Below, in pieces: positions 33,410-45,164 of a stretch of 64,000 bases of DNA (its first letter is position 1; each line of letters opens with the position of its first letter). The translations under genes and the position numbers were made by a program. Where the stretch lies: positions 11,616,016 to 11,680,015 of the forward strand of contig NC_043977.1 of NCBI RefSeq assembly GCF_902148855.1, in the 5' to 3' direction. The stretch is from Sphaeramia orbicularis. Lineage: Eukaryota > Chordata > Actinopteri > Kurtiformes > Apogonidae. Under the pieces are notes generated by a model. The model had not been told where the DNA came from, did no database searches, and was given only the letters and a program-made list of their open reading frames with translations.

Positions 33410-33809
33410 CTAGAAGCACTTGGAGAGTGCAGACCTCCGCCAAGGCTGATCAGTGGCCCCCCCCTGTGGGCCCCCCCACGCCAAGGAGGTTATGTTTTTG
33501 CCAGGGTTTGTTTGTTTGTCTGTCTGTTTGTTTGTCTGTCCGTTAGTGTGCAACATAACTCAAAAAGTTATGGACAGATTTTGATGAAATTTTCAGGGTT
33601 TGTTGGAAATGGGCCCCCCCGTGGGCCCCCCCACCCCCGATCACCACCAAAATTTAATCATTTCTTCCTTATCCCATTTCCAACAAACCCTGAAAATTTC
33701 ATCAAAATCTGTCCATAACTTTTTGAGTTATGTTGCACACTAACGGACAGACAAACAGACAAACAAACAAACAAACCCTGGCAAAAACATAACCTCCTTG
33801 GCGGAGGTA
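33410..33809. mobile_element. Rearranged CCTCCGCCAAGG MITE forming a large inverted repeat
   Basis: A partial left piece (33410-33478) is joined to two opposed copies. One arm at 33479-33612 (CGCCAAGGAGGTTATG onward) is the near inverse of 33672-33806 (ending CATAACCTCCTTGGCG). The arms are separated by about 60 bases of C-rich and A/T sequence. It interrupts the interspersed repeat of unit 7 and could fold into a long hairpin. Confidence 0.8.
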
Positions 33810-34118
33810 ATAGTACATTCAAACATCACACATGGTTTCAAAAGCCAAGGAGAAAAGATGAGTTTTAAGAAGTGATTTAAAAACAGACAGAGGAGGACTG
33901 TCTGATATGGAGAGGCAGATGGTTCCATAGTTTAGGAGCTGCTGTATAAAAGAGAAACCCTTATAAAAGGTTATTTTTACTGCCCCTGTACAGGGTCCAG
34001 ATGAAACCCTTGAATGGTTCTTGTTGGAACTCCAGGGTTAGTTAGCTCGTCTCATTGGATGAACTGCCTCCATGTGTGAAAATAAAACCACAAGAAAAGT
34101 AAGTCTGTTAGAATGGTA

Positions 34119-34486
34119 CAGTTGTGGAAAAAATTATTAGACCACCCCTTGTTTTCTTCAGTTTCTTGTTCATTTTAATGCCTGGTACAAATAAAGGTAC
34201 ATCTGTTTGGACAAATATAATGATAACAATAAAAATACCTCATACGAGTTTAATTTCAGAGCTGATATCTAGACATTTTCCATGGTTTTCTTGATAATAA
34301 CCAAAATCCCTTCAGTTCTTACATCAATATCTACGGCATTGTACTGACAAAAACAGTGCTTTTAAGGCATTCCATGTTTTCTTTTCTGTCTGTTTTAGTC
34401 ACACGATACACACAGGAGTTCGTACTTGATTGCATAACCGTTGTTTTTGATGACGTTTGATGGTCTAATAAGTTTTTCCGCAACTG
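34119..34486. mobile_element. TA-flanked Tc1/mariner-type MITE, unit 7
   Basis: Same family and position as 28832-29198, with TA on both sides and the right end drifted to TTTTTCCGCAACTG. Confidence 0.85.
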
Positions 34487-35048
34487 TATATTACTTTTTT
34501 TTTTTAATTTAGTGCTAAACAAATATTGTAATCTGATCTAATTAGGTCAGAGGTTGTTCTGAAGGGGCAGGAAGTGAGCTTGTTGGACTAGCTGCCACCT
34601 CAGGGCTGTCGGCAGCTGAGCTCAAGTCCTTGGCCTTACCCCCTCCAACAAAAAAAACAAAAAAAAACAAGCCAATTCATGTATATTATAGAAATCTAGA
34701 AAATTGGAGTGATGATAACAGTAATGATAATAAGAAAAAGAGGAGAAAGAGCGGAGGAGGGAGGGGGGAGGAGAGGAAGAAAAAAGAAAGAAAAGGCTGT
34801 CACTATTATTGCATTTGGGATTATTGATTTTGCTGTTTTTCTGTTTTTTTCTCCTTTTCCTTTTTGTTTTCTTTCTTTTTTCTTTCCCTTAAGCTTCTCT
34901 CTATACTATCATTTAAAACGTTTTACTGATTTCTTCCTTTTGTAAACTCACATCCTTTGACCCCTTGTTTTATGAGACTGGCAATTCTGTTTTCATTCCC
35001 TCTTCTGTCTCCACCTGAACATACCCAACCTGCACAAAACAACCATAA

Positions 35049-35049
<1 letters not shown>

Positions 35050-35092
<43 letters not shown>
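35050..35092. repeat. (CA)n microsatellite, unit 8
   Basis: Pure CA repeat, shorter than its counterparts. Confidence 0.95.
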
Positions 35093-35094
<2 letters not shown>

Positions 35095-35279
35095 TAAATA
35101 GCCCTTTGTTTGCACCAGTCTATAATGTCTTATGAACTTTTTTTAGTCTGTTTTGTTTTTTTTTTGTTTCCCCTGTCACAATATTTGACTGTATATTACA
35201 TTTAAGTTTGACAAGACATATGACAGCCTTGGACAGATATGAGTGAAGAAAAAAACAAAAAACACCAAATGCATTGTTG

Positions 35280-36251
35280 TCATGTGTGATATGTCATCTT
35301 TTGTTCAAGTTTATGCCTCTTTAACCACGGTAACATCCTGAAAATGTGTTTTCTGATTTCTGGTAAAGTCAAGCCATAAAGAAGAGGGTTAAGAACTGGA
35401 GGAATCAGAACGATCTCCAGTGACAAAATTACCGCAAAATATGGGTTTAACTTTTTCACATCAATACGATTAAGCATAACATCACAAAACACTGCAAAAC
35501 AATAGCTTAATAGTGAAATAGTATGTGGTAAACATGTTTGGAACACTTTGCTCTTGAATTCAGATGACATCTTCCTGCACACAATCACGATTTGACAGTA
35601 GGTATACAGGACATAGATCAGAGGAAGAAACACTGTAACGACAGCTACTAATAAAGTTGCAATGTGTAGGATTAAAGTGGATGCACATGACAGTTTAGCA
35701 ACACTCCAGGCAGCACAGTATACTTTTAAGATCTTATTACCACACAGAGGAAGCCTTATGGACAAATAAAGACATGTTGCAATAGAAAAGGCTGGCATTA
35801 TCCAGGCAAAGGCTGATAATATGCAAACGCTCATACGGGTCATCTTATTGTGATAATGTAAAGGTTCACATACAGCAACATACCTGTCAAAAGCCATTAT
35901 ACTAAGGATGGTCATTTCATAAGATGCATAAGTGTAAATAATATAGATCTGAGTAAAACAAGCTGGACGTGAGATGAGATGAGTGTCAGACAGAAGGTCC
36001 ATTAAAAATCTGGGGAAGAAACCAGTCGAACCATAAAGAGCATTAACAGACAACAGTGCAATGAACATGTACATGGGCTCATGCAGTGTTCTCTCCTGTG
36101 ATATGACCAGTAATATGATTATATTAGCAGAGACAATGAAAGCAAACATCAGTAAGCACAGTACAAAGGCTGGATAACGGAATGACCCTATTTTCACAAA
36201 CAAAGTCAGGTTAAAGTGGAACATACTGGTGTAATTTTCTGTTACATTCAT
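35280..36251 (-). CDS. Odorant receptor, subfamily B (OR8)
   Basis: Intact, 323 residues. From this gene on the array has the second TM5 type: LHIATLLVAVVTVF replaces SNIVGLL. IC3 is QIVIVCRKM, as in the OR5 pseudogene and in OR11 and OR12, and TM6 is SYCFAVFCDVML followed by NRIDVKKLNPY. Peculiar to it are MTRMSVC in the second cytoplasmic loop (MTRKKVC or MTHKKVC elsewhere), FSIATCLYLSIRL in TM4 to the second extracellular loop, and Leu17 in NLTLF. The upstream ORF at 36248-36475 overlaps its start. Confidence 0.97.
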   Translation of the reverse strand: MNVTENYTSMFHFNLTLFVKIGSFRYPAFVLCLLMFAFIVSANIIILLVISQERTLHEPMYMFIALLSVNALYGSTGFFPRFLMDLLSDTHLISRPACFTQIYIIYTYASYEMTILSIMAFDRYVAVCEPLHYHNKMTRMSVCILSAFAWIMPAFSIATCLYLSIRLPLCGNKILKVYCAAWSVAKLSCASTLILHIATLLVAVVTVFLPLIYVLYTYCQIVIVCRKMSSEFKSKVFQTCLPHTISLLSYCFAVFCDVMLNRIDVKKLNPYFAVILSLEIVLIPPVLNPLLYGLTLPEIRKHIFRMLPWLKRHKLEQKMTYHT

Positions 36252-36475
36252 TTACTCTGTGCAAGAGAAATAATGTATAAATATAGACATAAATGTAGTT
36301 TTGATCTTACATCTGTCTGAATAAATGAGATTATGTTCCTGTCACAAAAAAAAGAAACAGCATTATTTTCAAAAGCTTCTGCTATCTGCCTTAGTTTAAA
36401 TCTAATCACCACAGGAAAACTGTCTACACATGACCTGAGCCTCCCAAACCCACTCATCAGACAAACTGAAAACAT
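36248..36475 (-). other. Conserved upstream ORF, unit 8
   Basis: 75 codons, open, ATGA overlap with OR8. Differs from unit 6 at several residues (for example AEAFEN for EEAFGN, QTDV for QTNV), all amino-acid changing. Confidence 0.4.
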
Positions 36476-36762
36476 TTATATGTTTCAGTGGTACTGGTAA
36501 CAGACCTTACATCAGACCCTAGTGATTGTCTGATACACAGGGGCCTAAGTGATGCAATGGTTGCTCAGATAAAATTGATGTGGCCTAACTCTAGGTTTAT
36601 TACCACAGATGTTTAATGTCAGTTTAATCATGTGTGTTAATGTGACATAAGCCTTTGATTTCAATGTTTGACTGAGCTCTGCCATTATTTTACTGTTTTA
36701 GTCAGTCCTATTGATGAACAGAATTCAACCCCAGTTTCCCCACAACCGATCCACTGCTGCAT

Positions 36763-38043
36763 CTGTTGCACCGAGCTGTGGTTACAGAAGTGAGCCACCG
36801 GCGGTGTCGGTGCCTCAATATGCACTCGCTGTCTCTCCAGTTTTGACGCAATGAAAAAAAAAGTTCCACTCGGTCCCATAGACTCCCATAGAAGCCAGGC
36901 TTCAACGGGGAAATGCACTGACCATAGATCGTATGAGGAAACAGCGCAACAGGAATGTATGAGAAGTGAACAACATCGAGTCTGATGATTTGTGATAAAG
37001 CTGATTCTGAACGAACTCATCTGTGAGATGAACGTGTCTTAACACATAGGTAGTCAATGAAATGTCAACACAACCGACCATATTTAACCATTAAATTTTC
37101 ACAATGATAGGGGAAGCTGGGCTTCTCTTGCAGTCTATGAGATATCACCACTGGTGGACACCCGCGGCTTATAAACCGGCGCGGCTTATACGTGTACAAA
37201 ATTGATTTTCTTTCTAAAATTAGGGTCTGCGGCTTATATTCAGGTGCGGTCTATAGTCCGGAATTTACGGTATATATTTTTTTCTTTTCTGGGTATCTGG
37301 CCCACAGAAGTGATACCAATGTAAGTCAGTGACAGGCATCAGTCGTGCGTGCGTGGACCACGGAATATGAGTGATCCCCATGTGATTCTATTTAAATTAG
37401 GGAATCCATGCGTGGAAGAGACTGACCCAGGACACGCTGGAGGGATTCTATCTGTGGAGCTAGTGGATGTGTGTGGGCAGAGGGCTGTCTGGGCTCCTCT
37501 GCTGAGGCTGCTGACCCCGTGACCTGGACCCGGATTGGAAGAAGAAAGTACGGTACGGATCCGGGACAACGGAAGATAAATGATCCCCATACAGTTATAT
37601 TTCAATTGCGGGATCCGTGCGTGAAACATCGGCTCACATTAGTATCGCTACTGCAGGTTCATTAACAGACTTAAAGTCCGGTCATTACACGGACTTTTGT
37701 GACAGACCGCTTTCACTGATAGGAGGAAGAGCCTACGGTAGCCCGCAGGCGCGGGGCCCGGAGGCACGAGAAGGATGAAATCCATTTCACGATTTCCCTT
37801 TTTAAAAAATCGTCCTATTTAAAAAATCCAATTTCAATTTAAAATCGATTAATCATACAGCCCTAGAAGAAGGAATATATTTTTTCAAATTCAAATCTCG
37901 TTATTACGCTGGACGATCACACACACACACACACACACACAAAAAAACACCACTACGCTGGTTGAAAGACAGCGTAGTGGGTCGGGGTCACCCGGAACAG
38001 CGTCGGGGGCCCAGACGTTCAACGAACGTAGCGAGAACCCTGG
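36763..38043. repeat. Foreign block replacing part of the unit 8 spacer
   Basis: Where other units continue with the partial TTAA element and the TTAA MITE, unit 8 has about 1.3 kb of different sequence. It includes GTCTGCGGCTTATATTCAGG and TATAGTCCGGAATTTACGGT (37210-37275), known from a widespread fish repeat; two direct copies of about 55 bases (near 37362-37417 and 37570-37625); an end fragment with AAAATCGATTAATCATACAG (37840-37860); and a short CA run at 37920-37940. Array sequence resumes at GTCTGGCCACTACTTATAAT. No gene. Confidence 0.55.
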
Positions 38044-38326
38044 GTCTGGCCACTACTTATAATCATTGGTCATTTTAACATAGAAACATTAAAATTATGC
38101 ATAACTATAATCGACAATATGGGGATTCAGTAATGTTTTGCCTTATCTGTTGAATACAATATTTGTTCCTCACAAAAGCTGCAGGAAATGGGGTAGAGGT
38201 ATATCAAATCTAATCCAATCCAGTCCAATTTTATTTGTAAAGCACTTTAAAAGAACCACAGTGGACCAAAGTGCTGTACAGAAGAATAAATAAAAAAACT
38301 AAATAAAAGAATAAAATACAAGAATA

Positions 38327-41300
38327 TGTTGAACTGCAAGAGGACATGAAGTCTCTAGAAATTAGACACATGGAACAAAAAGATCCTCAGATACTAACTA
38401 GAATAAACAAAATCAAACAAGACATAAATGGCATTTATGATGAGGAAATTGAAAAACAACTTAAATTTACCAAACAAAGGTGTTATGACAGGTGTGAGGG
38501 CAATCAAACTATTTTCTTGGAGGATACAAGGAAAATAATACAATTTATAAGATTAGAAACCCTAAGACAAAACAGATTTGCTGTGAATTAGAGGATATTC
38601 AAAAGGCTTTTGAACTTTATTATAAAGATTTATATACCCAACCAACCATGGCAGATACTACGATAATAGAGGCCTTTCTAAGTTCACTAGACTTACCATC
38701 TGTCGGAGAACAACAATATAAATTAATTATGGCTGAGGTAACAGCAGAAGAATTGAATAAAGCCATTTCAAGATTGAAAGCTCATAAGGCTCCGGGTTCA
38801 GACAGATATCCGTCTGAATGGTATAAAACATTTAATCTTCAAATAACACCTGTGCTGCTTAACTGTTTTAACCATACATTGAGAACAGGAGAAGCCCCCC
38901 AATCATGGAAGGAAGCGGTTATCTCTGTCATCCCAAAAGAAGGTAAAGATAATAAAGACTGCAGCTCATATAGACCAATATCTGTCTTGAATGTAGGCTA
39001 TAAATTATTTGCTTCAGTTATATCTAAGAGACTGGAATCCGTTGTCCCGGAGCTGGTAGACTTAGATCAAACAGGCTTTGTATTAAATAGACAGACACAG
39101 GATAATTTAAGGACAACGCTACAAATGATAAGTCATATTACATCAGAAAACATCAGTGCAATGTTGATCAGCCTGGACGCCAAAAAGGCCTTCGACTCGG
39201 TGGGTTGGGAATATTTATACAGGGTACTTGCAAGACTGGGTTTTAAAGATGGTTTTATTAAATGTATTAGAGGGTTATACTATTCTCCAACAGCCAGGAT
39301 CAGGGTTAACGGTCACCTGTTGCAAACGATTTATTTGGAAAGAGGGACACGCCAAGGCTGTCCCGAGTCCTACTCTATTTGCATTATTTATCGAACCCTT
39401 AGCTCAAGCAATTAGAGAGGACTCTGATATAAAGGGGATTACGATCAGAGGAGAAGAGCACAAGATCTGTATGTTGGCAGATGATGTTCTACTTTTTATT
39501 TCAAACCCCGACTCAAGCATCCCTAAATTGATGACCTTGCTGAAAAATTATAATTTATATTCTGGATATAAGTTAAATATTCAAAAGACACAAACTCTCT
39601 CATTTAATTATACTCCCCACCCAGTCACAAAAGGGAAATATAATTTTAAATGGGACTCACCCAAAATAAAATATTTAGGAATAAACTTAACTAAAGACAT
39701 GTCAAAACTTTTTGAAAACAACTACGACCCTATTAATAAAGAAATAAAGTCGGACATTTCCAGATGGACCCTCCTCCCATTAGATATGAGTAATAGAATA
39801 GAAATAATTAAAATGAACATATTGCCACAACTTCTTTATCTCTTCCAGTCACTGCCTCTGGACATACCTCAAAAACAATTTGATGAATGGAATGCCTGGA
39901 TCTCAAGGTTCGTTTGAAATAGTAGAAGACCTAGGGTTCAATTCAAGACTCCGCAGCTGAAAAAAGAGAAGGAGGGAAGAGCTTTACCATGCCTACAGGA
40001 CTATTATTTTGTGGCGCAGTTGAAACCCTTAGTTTACTGGTGCAATCCAAATTATGATTCTAAATGGAAAACTTCAGAAATCACACAGCTAAAAATTCAT
40101 ATGCAGTCAATAATAGGAAATAAAAGCCAAGCCAAAAGATACTACAACAGCCTGAATCAATGGACTCTATTCACTCTGAAACTATGGTTTAAGGTTTTGA
40201 GGAAATTACAAATAGAGAAACAGGAAAGGGTCTTGAATTGGGTAGCATATGATCCAGTATTTGAACCTGCTAGACAAGACGGGGGTTTAAAACAGTGGGT
40301 TATGAGAGGTATCACATCTTTCTGTTCCCTCACCTCAAATGGTAGTTATGAGTCAATTTCAGACACTTTTGAACTGGAAAAGCAGGACTTCCACAGACAT
40401 CTGCAAGTCAGAGACTATTACAGTAAAAAATTACAAATCAAAGAGGAGAAGGATTACAATTTGATTTCTATAGTTCAGGATGCATATAAAAAAAAAAGGA
40501 CAATAAAAAGTTGGTCTCAAGGATGTATAGACGTATACAGGGTGGGGAAGCAAAATTTACAATATTTTGAGTCAGGGATTGAAAGACAGTGTATGACCAA
40601 TTAGTTTATTGAAAATCATGAGCATTTATTTGCCACAAGAAAACTGACATAATAGAAAATGTTTTTATTCTACGTGTCCTGCTTCTTTCTCAATAACTGC
40701 CTTCACACGCTTCCTGCAACTTGCGCAAGTGTTCCTCAAATATTGGGGTGACAACTTCTCCCATTCTTCTTTAATAGTATCTTCCAGACTTTCTCGTAAT
40801 AGTTTTGCTCATGGTCATTCTCTTCTTTGCATTATAAACAGTCTTCATGGACACTCCACCTGTTTTTGAAATCACCTTTGGTGTGACAAGTGCATTCAGC
40901 AAATCACACACTCTTTGACGTTTGCTTTCCTGATTACTCATATGGGCAAAAGTTTCTGAAAAGGTATGGATAATAGTGTTAGGTATGATTATGACATCAA
41001 TATATGTTTGGTTTCAAAACAATTGACGTAGTGCCTGCTGAGAAAAAACAACTAAATGTTCATTGTAAATTTTGCTTCCCCACCCTGTACAATCTTCTAA
41101 AAATCATTCTGCGATATCCATTAAAGAAAAATGGGAGAGGGAGTCAGAAACACAAATATCAGACGAGACCTGGATGGAAATATGTGAGACACAAGCGACC
41201 ACCGCAAACTCTAGATCCTTAAGAGAGTTTGGCTGGAAGAATGTAGTGAGATTATTTAGAACTCCTAAAATAACAGCACTCCAAACAGGCACACAGAGCC

Positions 41301-41834
41301 AAGGCTTTTGTTGGCAAACATGTGGAAACACTATGGCCAATCACTTCCATGTTTTTTGGGCCTGTCCGAAAATCCAGTCATATTGGAGGGAGGTGGCAAC
41401 CGAGATAAATAAAATAATAGGGAGGGATTTAGATTATTCTTTTGTTACCTTATATCTTGGTAAAATACCGGAAACAGTCCTTCAGAAGCATAAATACTTA
41501 TTGAAGATACTTTTGGCAAGTAGTAGGAAAGCTATAACCCGAAAATGGTTGCAACCCGACCCTCCAACTTTGGACCTCTGGCGTGGGATTATTAAAGAAA
41601 TTTACTGTATGGAGAGACTTACTTTTACTTTAAGACTTGGGTTGGAGAAATGTACTGAATGTTGGGAAAAATGGATTGTGTACGCACCTTGATTAATACA
41701 ACCATAATTGTACAATGATGTATGTGTGCATGATGTAAAAGAACATTTTAAGTTTAATTGTAACACCCATGATGATCTCATGTTCATTGTTTGTTCTTTT
41801 GAAAATTAATAAATAAAAAGTTAAAAAAAAATAA
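38327..41834 (+). mobile_element. L1-type LINE, 5'-truncated
   Basis: ORF2 fragment lacking the endonuclease. LNKAISRLKAHKAPGSDRYP begins the reverse transcriptase near 38750, followed by SYRPISVLN, TGFVLNRQTQDN, ISLDAKKAFDSVGW, RGTRQGCP near 39342-39365, and in the next frame PSPTLFALFIEPLAQAI and CMLADDVLLF near 39470. A one-base loss near 39365 shifts the frame, and a stop at 39915-39917 stands where Trp is expected. The 3' region has CGNTMANHFHVFWACPKI (about 41325-41380). It ends in an A-rich tail. A 14-base target duplication AAAATACAAGAATA flanks it (38313-38326 and 41835-41848). The mariner MITE at 40538-41087 lies inside. Confidence 0.9.
40538..41087 (-). mobile_element. Internally deleted mariner-like element in the L1
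   Basis: Ends CAGGGTGGGGAAGCAAAAT and its inverse, with TA at 40536-40537 and 41088-41089. The uninterrupted L1 copy at 46709 confirms the empty site (GTATACAATCTTC). On the minus strand it keeps both ends of a transposase: an N-terminal helix-turn-helix piece reading MSNQESKRQRVCDLLNAL and then VSMKTVYNAKKRM (about 40940-40815), and a C-terminal piece with EEWEKLSPQYLRNTCAS and RVKAVIEKEAGH (about 40780-40675). The DDE core is gone, so it needs a helper transposase. Confidence 0.9.
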
Positions 41835-42233
41835 AAAATACAAGAATACATTAAAAAACATAAAAAGTTGTACAAACAATAAAAATAAGAACAATAAACC
41901 AATACCAAATAAAACAATAGAATGTAAATAATACATTCAAATATCTCACATGGTTTCAAAAGCCAAGGAGAAAAGATAAGTTTTAAGAAGTGATTTAAAA
42001 ACAGACAGAGGACTGTCTGATATGGAGAGGTAGATGGTTCCATAGTTTAGGAGCTGCTGTATAAAAGAGAAACCCTTATAAAAGGTTATTTTTACTGCCC
42101 CTGTACAGGGTCCAGATGAAACCCTTGAATGGTTCGTGATGGAACTCCAGGGTTAGTTAGCTCGTCTCATTGGATGAACTGCCTCCATGTGTGAAAATAA
42201 AACCACAAGAAAAGTAAGTCTGTTAGAATGGTA

Positions 42234-42601
42234 CAGTCGTGGAAAAAATTATTAGACCACCCCTTGTTTTCTTCAGTTTCTTGTTCATTTTAATGCCTGG
42301 TACAAATAAAGGTACATCTGTTTGGACAAATATAATGATAACAACAAAAATACCTAATACGAGTTTAATTTCAGAGCTGATATCTAGACATTTTCCATGG
42401 TTTTCTTGATAATAACTGAAATCACTTAAGTTCTTACATCAATATCTACGGCATTGTACTAACTAAAACAGTTTTTTTTAGGCATTCCATGTTTTCTTTT
42501 CTGTCTGTTTTAGTCACACGATACACACAGGAGTTCGTACTTGATTGCGCAGCCGTTGTTTTTGATGACGTTTGATGGGCTAATAAGTTTTTCCGCAACT
42601 G
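42234..42601. mobile_element. TA-flanked Tc1/mariner-type MITE, unit 8
   Basis: Same family and position as 28832-29198; left end CAGTCGTGGAAAAAATTATT. Confidence 0.85.
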
Positions 42602-43149
42602 TATATTACTTTTTTTGAATTTAGTGCTAAACAAATATTGTAATCTGATCTAATTAGGTCAGAGGGTCGTTCTGAAGGGGCAGGAAGTGAGTTTGTTGGA
42701 CTAGCTGCCACCTCAGGGCTGTCGGCAGCTGAGCTCAACTCCTTGGCCTTACCACCACAAAAAAATCCCAAGTCAATTTATGTATATTTTACAAATCTAG
42801 AAAATTGGAGTGATGATAACAGTAATGATAATAAGAAAAAGAGGAAGAGAAAGAGAGGAGGAGGGAGGGGGTAGGAGAGGAAGAAAAAGAAAGAAAAGGC
42901 TGTCACTATTATTGTATTTGGGATTACTGATTTTGCGTTTTTTTGTTTTTTTTCTCTCCTTTTCCTTTTTCCTTTCTTTCTTTTTTCCCTTAAGCTTCTC
43001 TCTATACTATCATTTAAAACCTTTTACTGATTTCATCCTTTTGTAAACTCACATCGTTTGACCCTTTTTCTTATTAGACTGTCAATTCTGTTTTCATTCC
43101 CTCTTCTGTCTCCACCTGAACATGCCCAACCCGCACAAAACAACCATAA

Positions 43150-43150
<1 letters not shown>

Positions 43151-43201
<51 letters not shown>
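43151..43201. repeat. (CA)n microsatellite, unit 9
   Basis: Pure CA repeat in the standard position 215 bases before the gene's 3' end. Confidence 0.95.
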
Positions 43202-43203
<2 letters not shown>

Positions 43204-43415
43204 GTAAATAGCCCTCTGTTTGCACCAGTCTATAATGTCTATGTCTTATGAACTTTTTTTAGTTTGTTTGTTTGGTTTTTTTCCCCTGTCACAATATTTG
43301 ACTGTATATTACATTTAAGTTTGACAAGACATATGACAGCCTTGGACAGATATGAGTGAAGTAAAAAAAAAACAAAAAAAAAACCCAAACACAAAAAACA
43401 CCAAATCCATTGTTG

Positions 43416-44387
43416 TCATGTGTGATATGTCATCTTTTGTTCCAGTGTATGCTTCTTTAACCACGGTATCATCCTGAAAATGTGTTTCCTGATTTCTGGT
43501 AAAGTCAAGCCATAAAGAAGAGGGTTAAGAACTGGAGGAATCAGAACCATCTCCAGTGACAAAATTACAGCTAAATATGGGTTTAACTTTTTCACATCAA
43601 TACGATTAAGCATAAAATCACAAAACGCTGCTAAACAATAGCTTACTAGTGAAATAATATGTGGTAAACATGTTTGGAACACTTTGCTCTTGAATTCAGA
43701 AGACATTTTGCTGCACACAATTATAATTCGACAGTAGGTATACAGGACATAGATCAGAGGAAGAAACACTGTAACGACACCTACGAATAAAGTTGCAATG
43801 TGTAGGATTAAAGTGGATGCACATGACAGTTTAGCAACACTCCAGGCAGCACAGAATACTTTTAAGATCTTATTACCACACAGAGGAAGCCTTATGGCCA
43901 AATAAAGACATGCTGCAACAGAAAAGGCTGGCATTATCCAGGCAAAGGCTGATAATATGCAAACTTTCTTACGGGTCATCTTATTGTGATAATGTAAAGG
44001 TTGACAAACAGCAACATACCTGTCAAAAGCCATTATACTAAGGATGGTCATTTCATAAGATGCATAAGTGTAAATAATATAGATCTGAGTGAAACAAGCT
44101 GGACGTGAGATGAGATGAGTGTCAGACAGAAGATCCATTAAAAATCTGGGGAAGAAACCAGTCGAACCATAAAGAGCATTAACAGACAACAGTGCAATGA
44201 ACATGTACATGGGCTCATGCAGTGTTCTCTCCTGTGATATGACCAGTAATATGATTATATTAGCAGAGACAATGAAAGCAAACATCAGTAAGCACAGTAC
44301 AAAGGCTGGATAACGGAATGACCCTATTTTCACAAACAAAGTCAGGTTAAAGTGGAACGTAAAGGTGTAATTTTCTGTTACATTCAT
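43416..44387 (-). CDS. Odorant receptor, subfamily B (OR9)
   Basis: Intact, 323 residues. The N-terminus is NYTFTFHFNLTLF. After DRYVAVC it has Gln129 (CQPLHY), shared only with OR10; the other members have Glu. TM5 is LHIATLFVGVVTVF, as in OR10, but IC3 is RIIIVCSKM, the type of OR3, OR6 and OR10. TM6 is unique: SYCLAAFCDFML. Pro-Trp-Leu-Lys-Lys-His-Thr replaces the usual His-Lys in the tail. It sits between the two LINE-invaded spacers. Confidence 0.97.
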   Translation of the reverse strand: MNVTENYTFTFHFNLTLFVKIGSFRYPAFVLCLLMFAFIVSANIIILLVISQERTLHEPMYMFIALLSVNALYGSTGFFPRFLMDLLSDTHLISRPACFTQIYIIYTYASYEMTILSIMAFDRYVAVCQPLHYHNKMTRKKVCILSAFAWIMPAFSVAACLYLAIRLPLCGNKILKVFCAAWSVAKLSCASTLILHIATLFVGVVTVFLPLIYVLYTYCRIIIVCSKMSSEFKSKVFQTCLPHIISLVSYCLAAFCDFMLNRIDVKKLNPYLAVILSLEMVLIPPVLNPLLYGLTLPEIRKHIFRMIPWLKKHTLEQKMTYHT

Positions 44388-44611
44388 TTACTTTGTACAA
44401 GAGAAATAATGTATAAATATAGACATAAATGTAGTTTTGATCTTACATTTGTCTGAACAAATGAGATTATGTTTCTGTCACAAAAAAAAGAAACAGCATT
44501 ATTTCCACAAGCTTCTTCTATCTGCCTTAGTTTAAATCTAATCACCACAGGAAAACTGTCTACACATGACCTGAGCCTCCCAAACCCACTCATCAGACAA
44601 ACTGAAAACAT
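44384..44611 (-). other. Conserved upstream ORF, unit 9
   Basis: 75 codons, open, ATGA overlap with OR9. Identical in translation to the unit 10 copy (EEACGN, SFVQTNV). Confidence 0.4.
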
Positions 44612-45164
44612 TTATATGTTTCAGTGGTACTGGTAACAGACCTTACATCAGACCCTAGTGATTGTCTGATACACAGGGGCCTAAGTGATGCAATGGTTGC
44701 ACTGAAAATTTTGATGTGGCCTAACTCTAGGTTTATTACCACAGATGTTTAATGTCAATTTAATCATGTGTGTTAATGTGACATAAGCCTTTGATTTCAA
44801 TGTTTGACTGAGCTCTTCCTGTATCTTACTGTTTTAGTCAAAGTTCCTATTGATGAACAGAATTCAACCCCAGTTTCCCCACAACTGATCCACTGTTGCA
44901 TCTGATGAGTTGTTTGAAATGAGTTATATTTTGCTTTTTTAAAAATGGAATTATGCATTTTCAAACATTTCCCTGTGGTCTCCATAAATTGTAAATGCTC
45001 TGCTTGGGTCTGAATTCTTCATTAATTCAACTCCACAGGTCCATCTTCAACCCTATTTCTGAGTAATGACACCAGAAAGGTCATTCTGAGCCCTGGCCCT
45101 TTAAATGCACATGACCCTACCCCCTCCAGGTTGTTGGCTGTTCTTTCTGTCCTGTTTAGCTACT

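Noticed and set aside
37362-37625. Two direct repeats considered as LTR-like ends
   Set aside because: Only about 55 bases long, no TG...CA borders, primer site or coding remnant; more likely part of a simple repeat.
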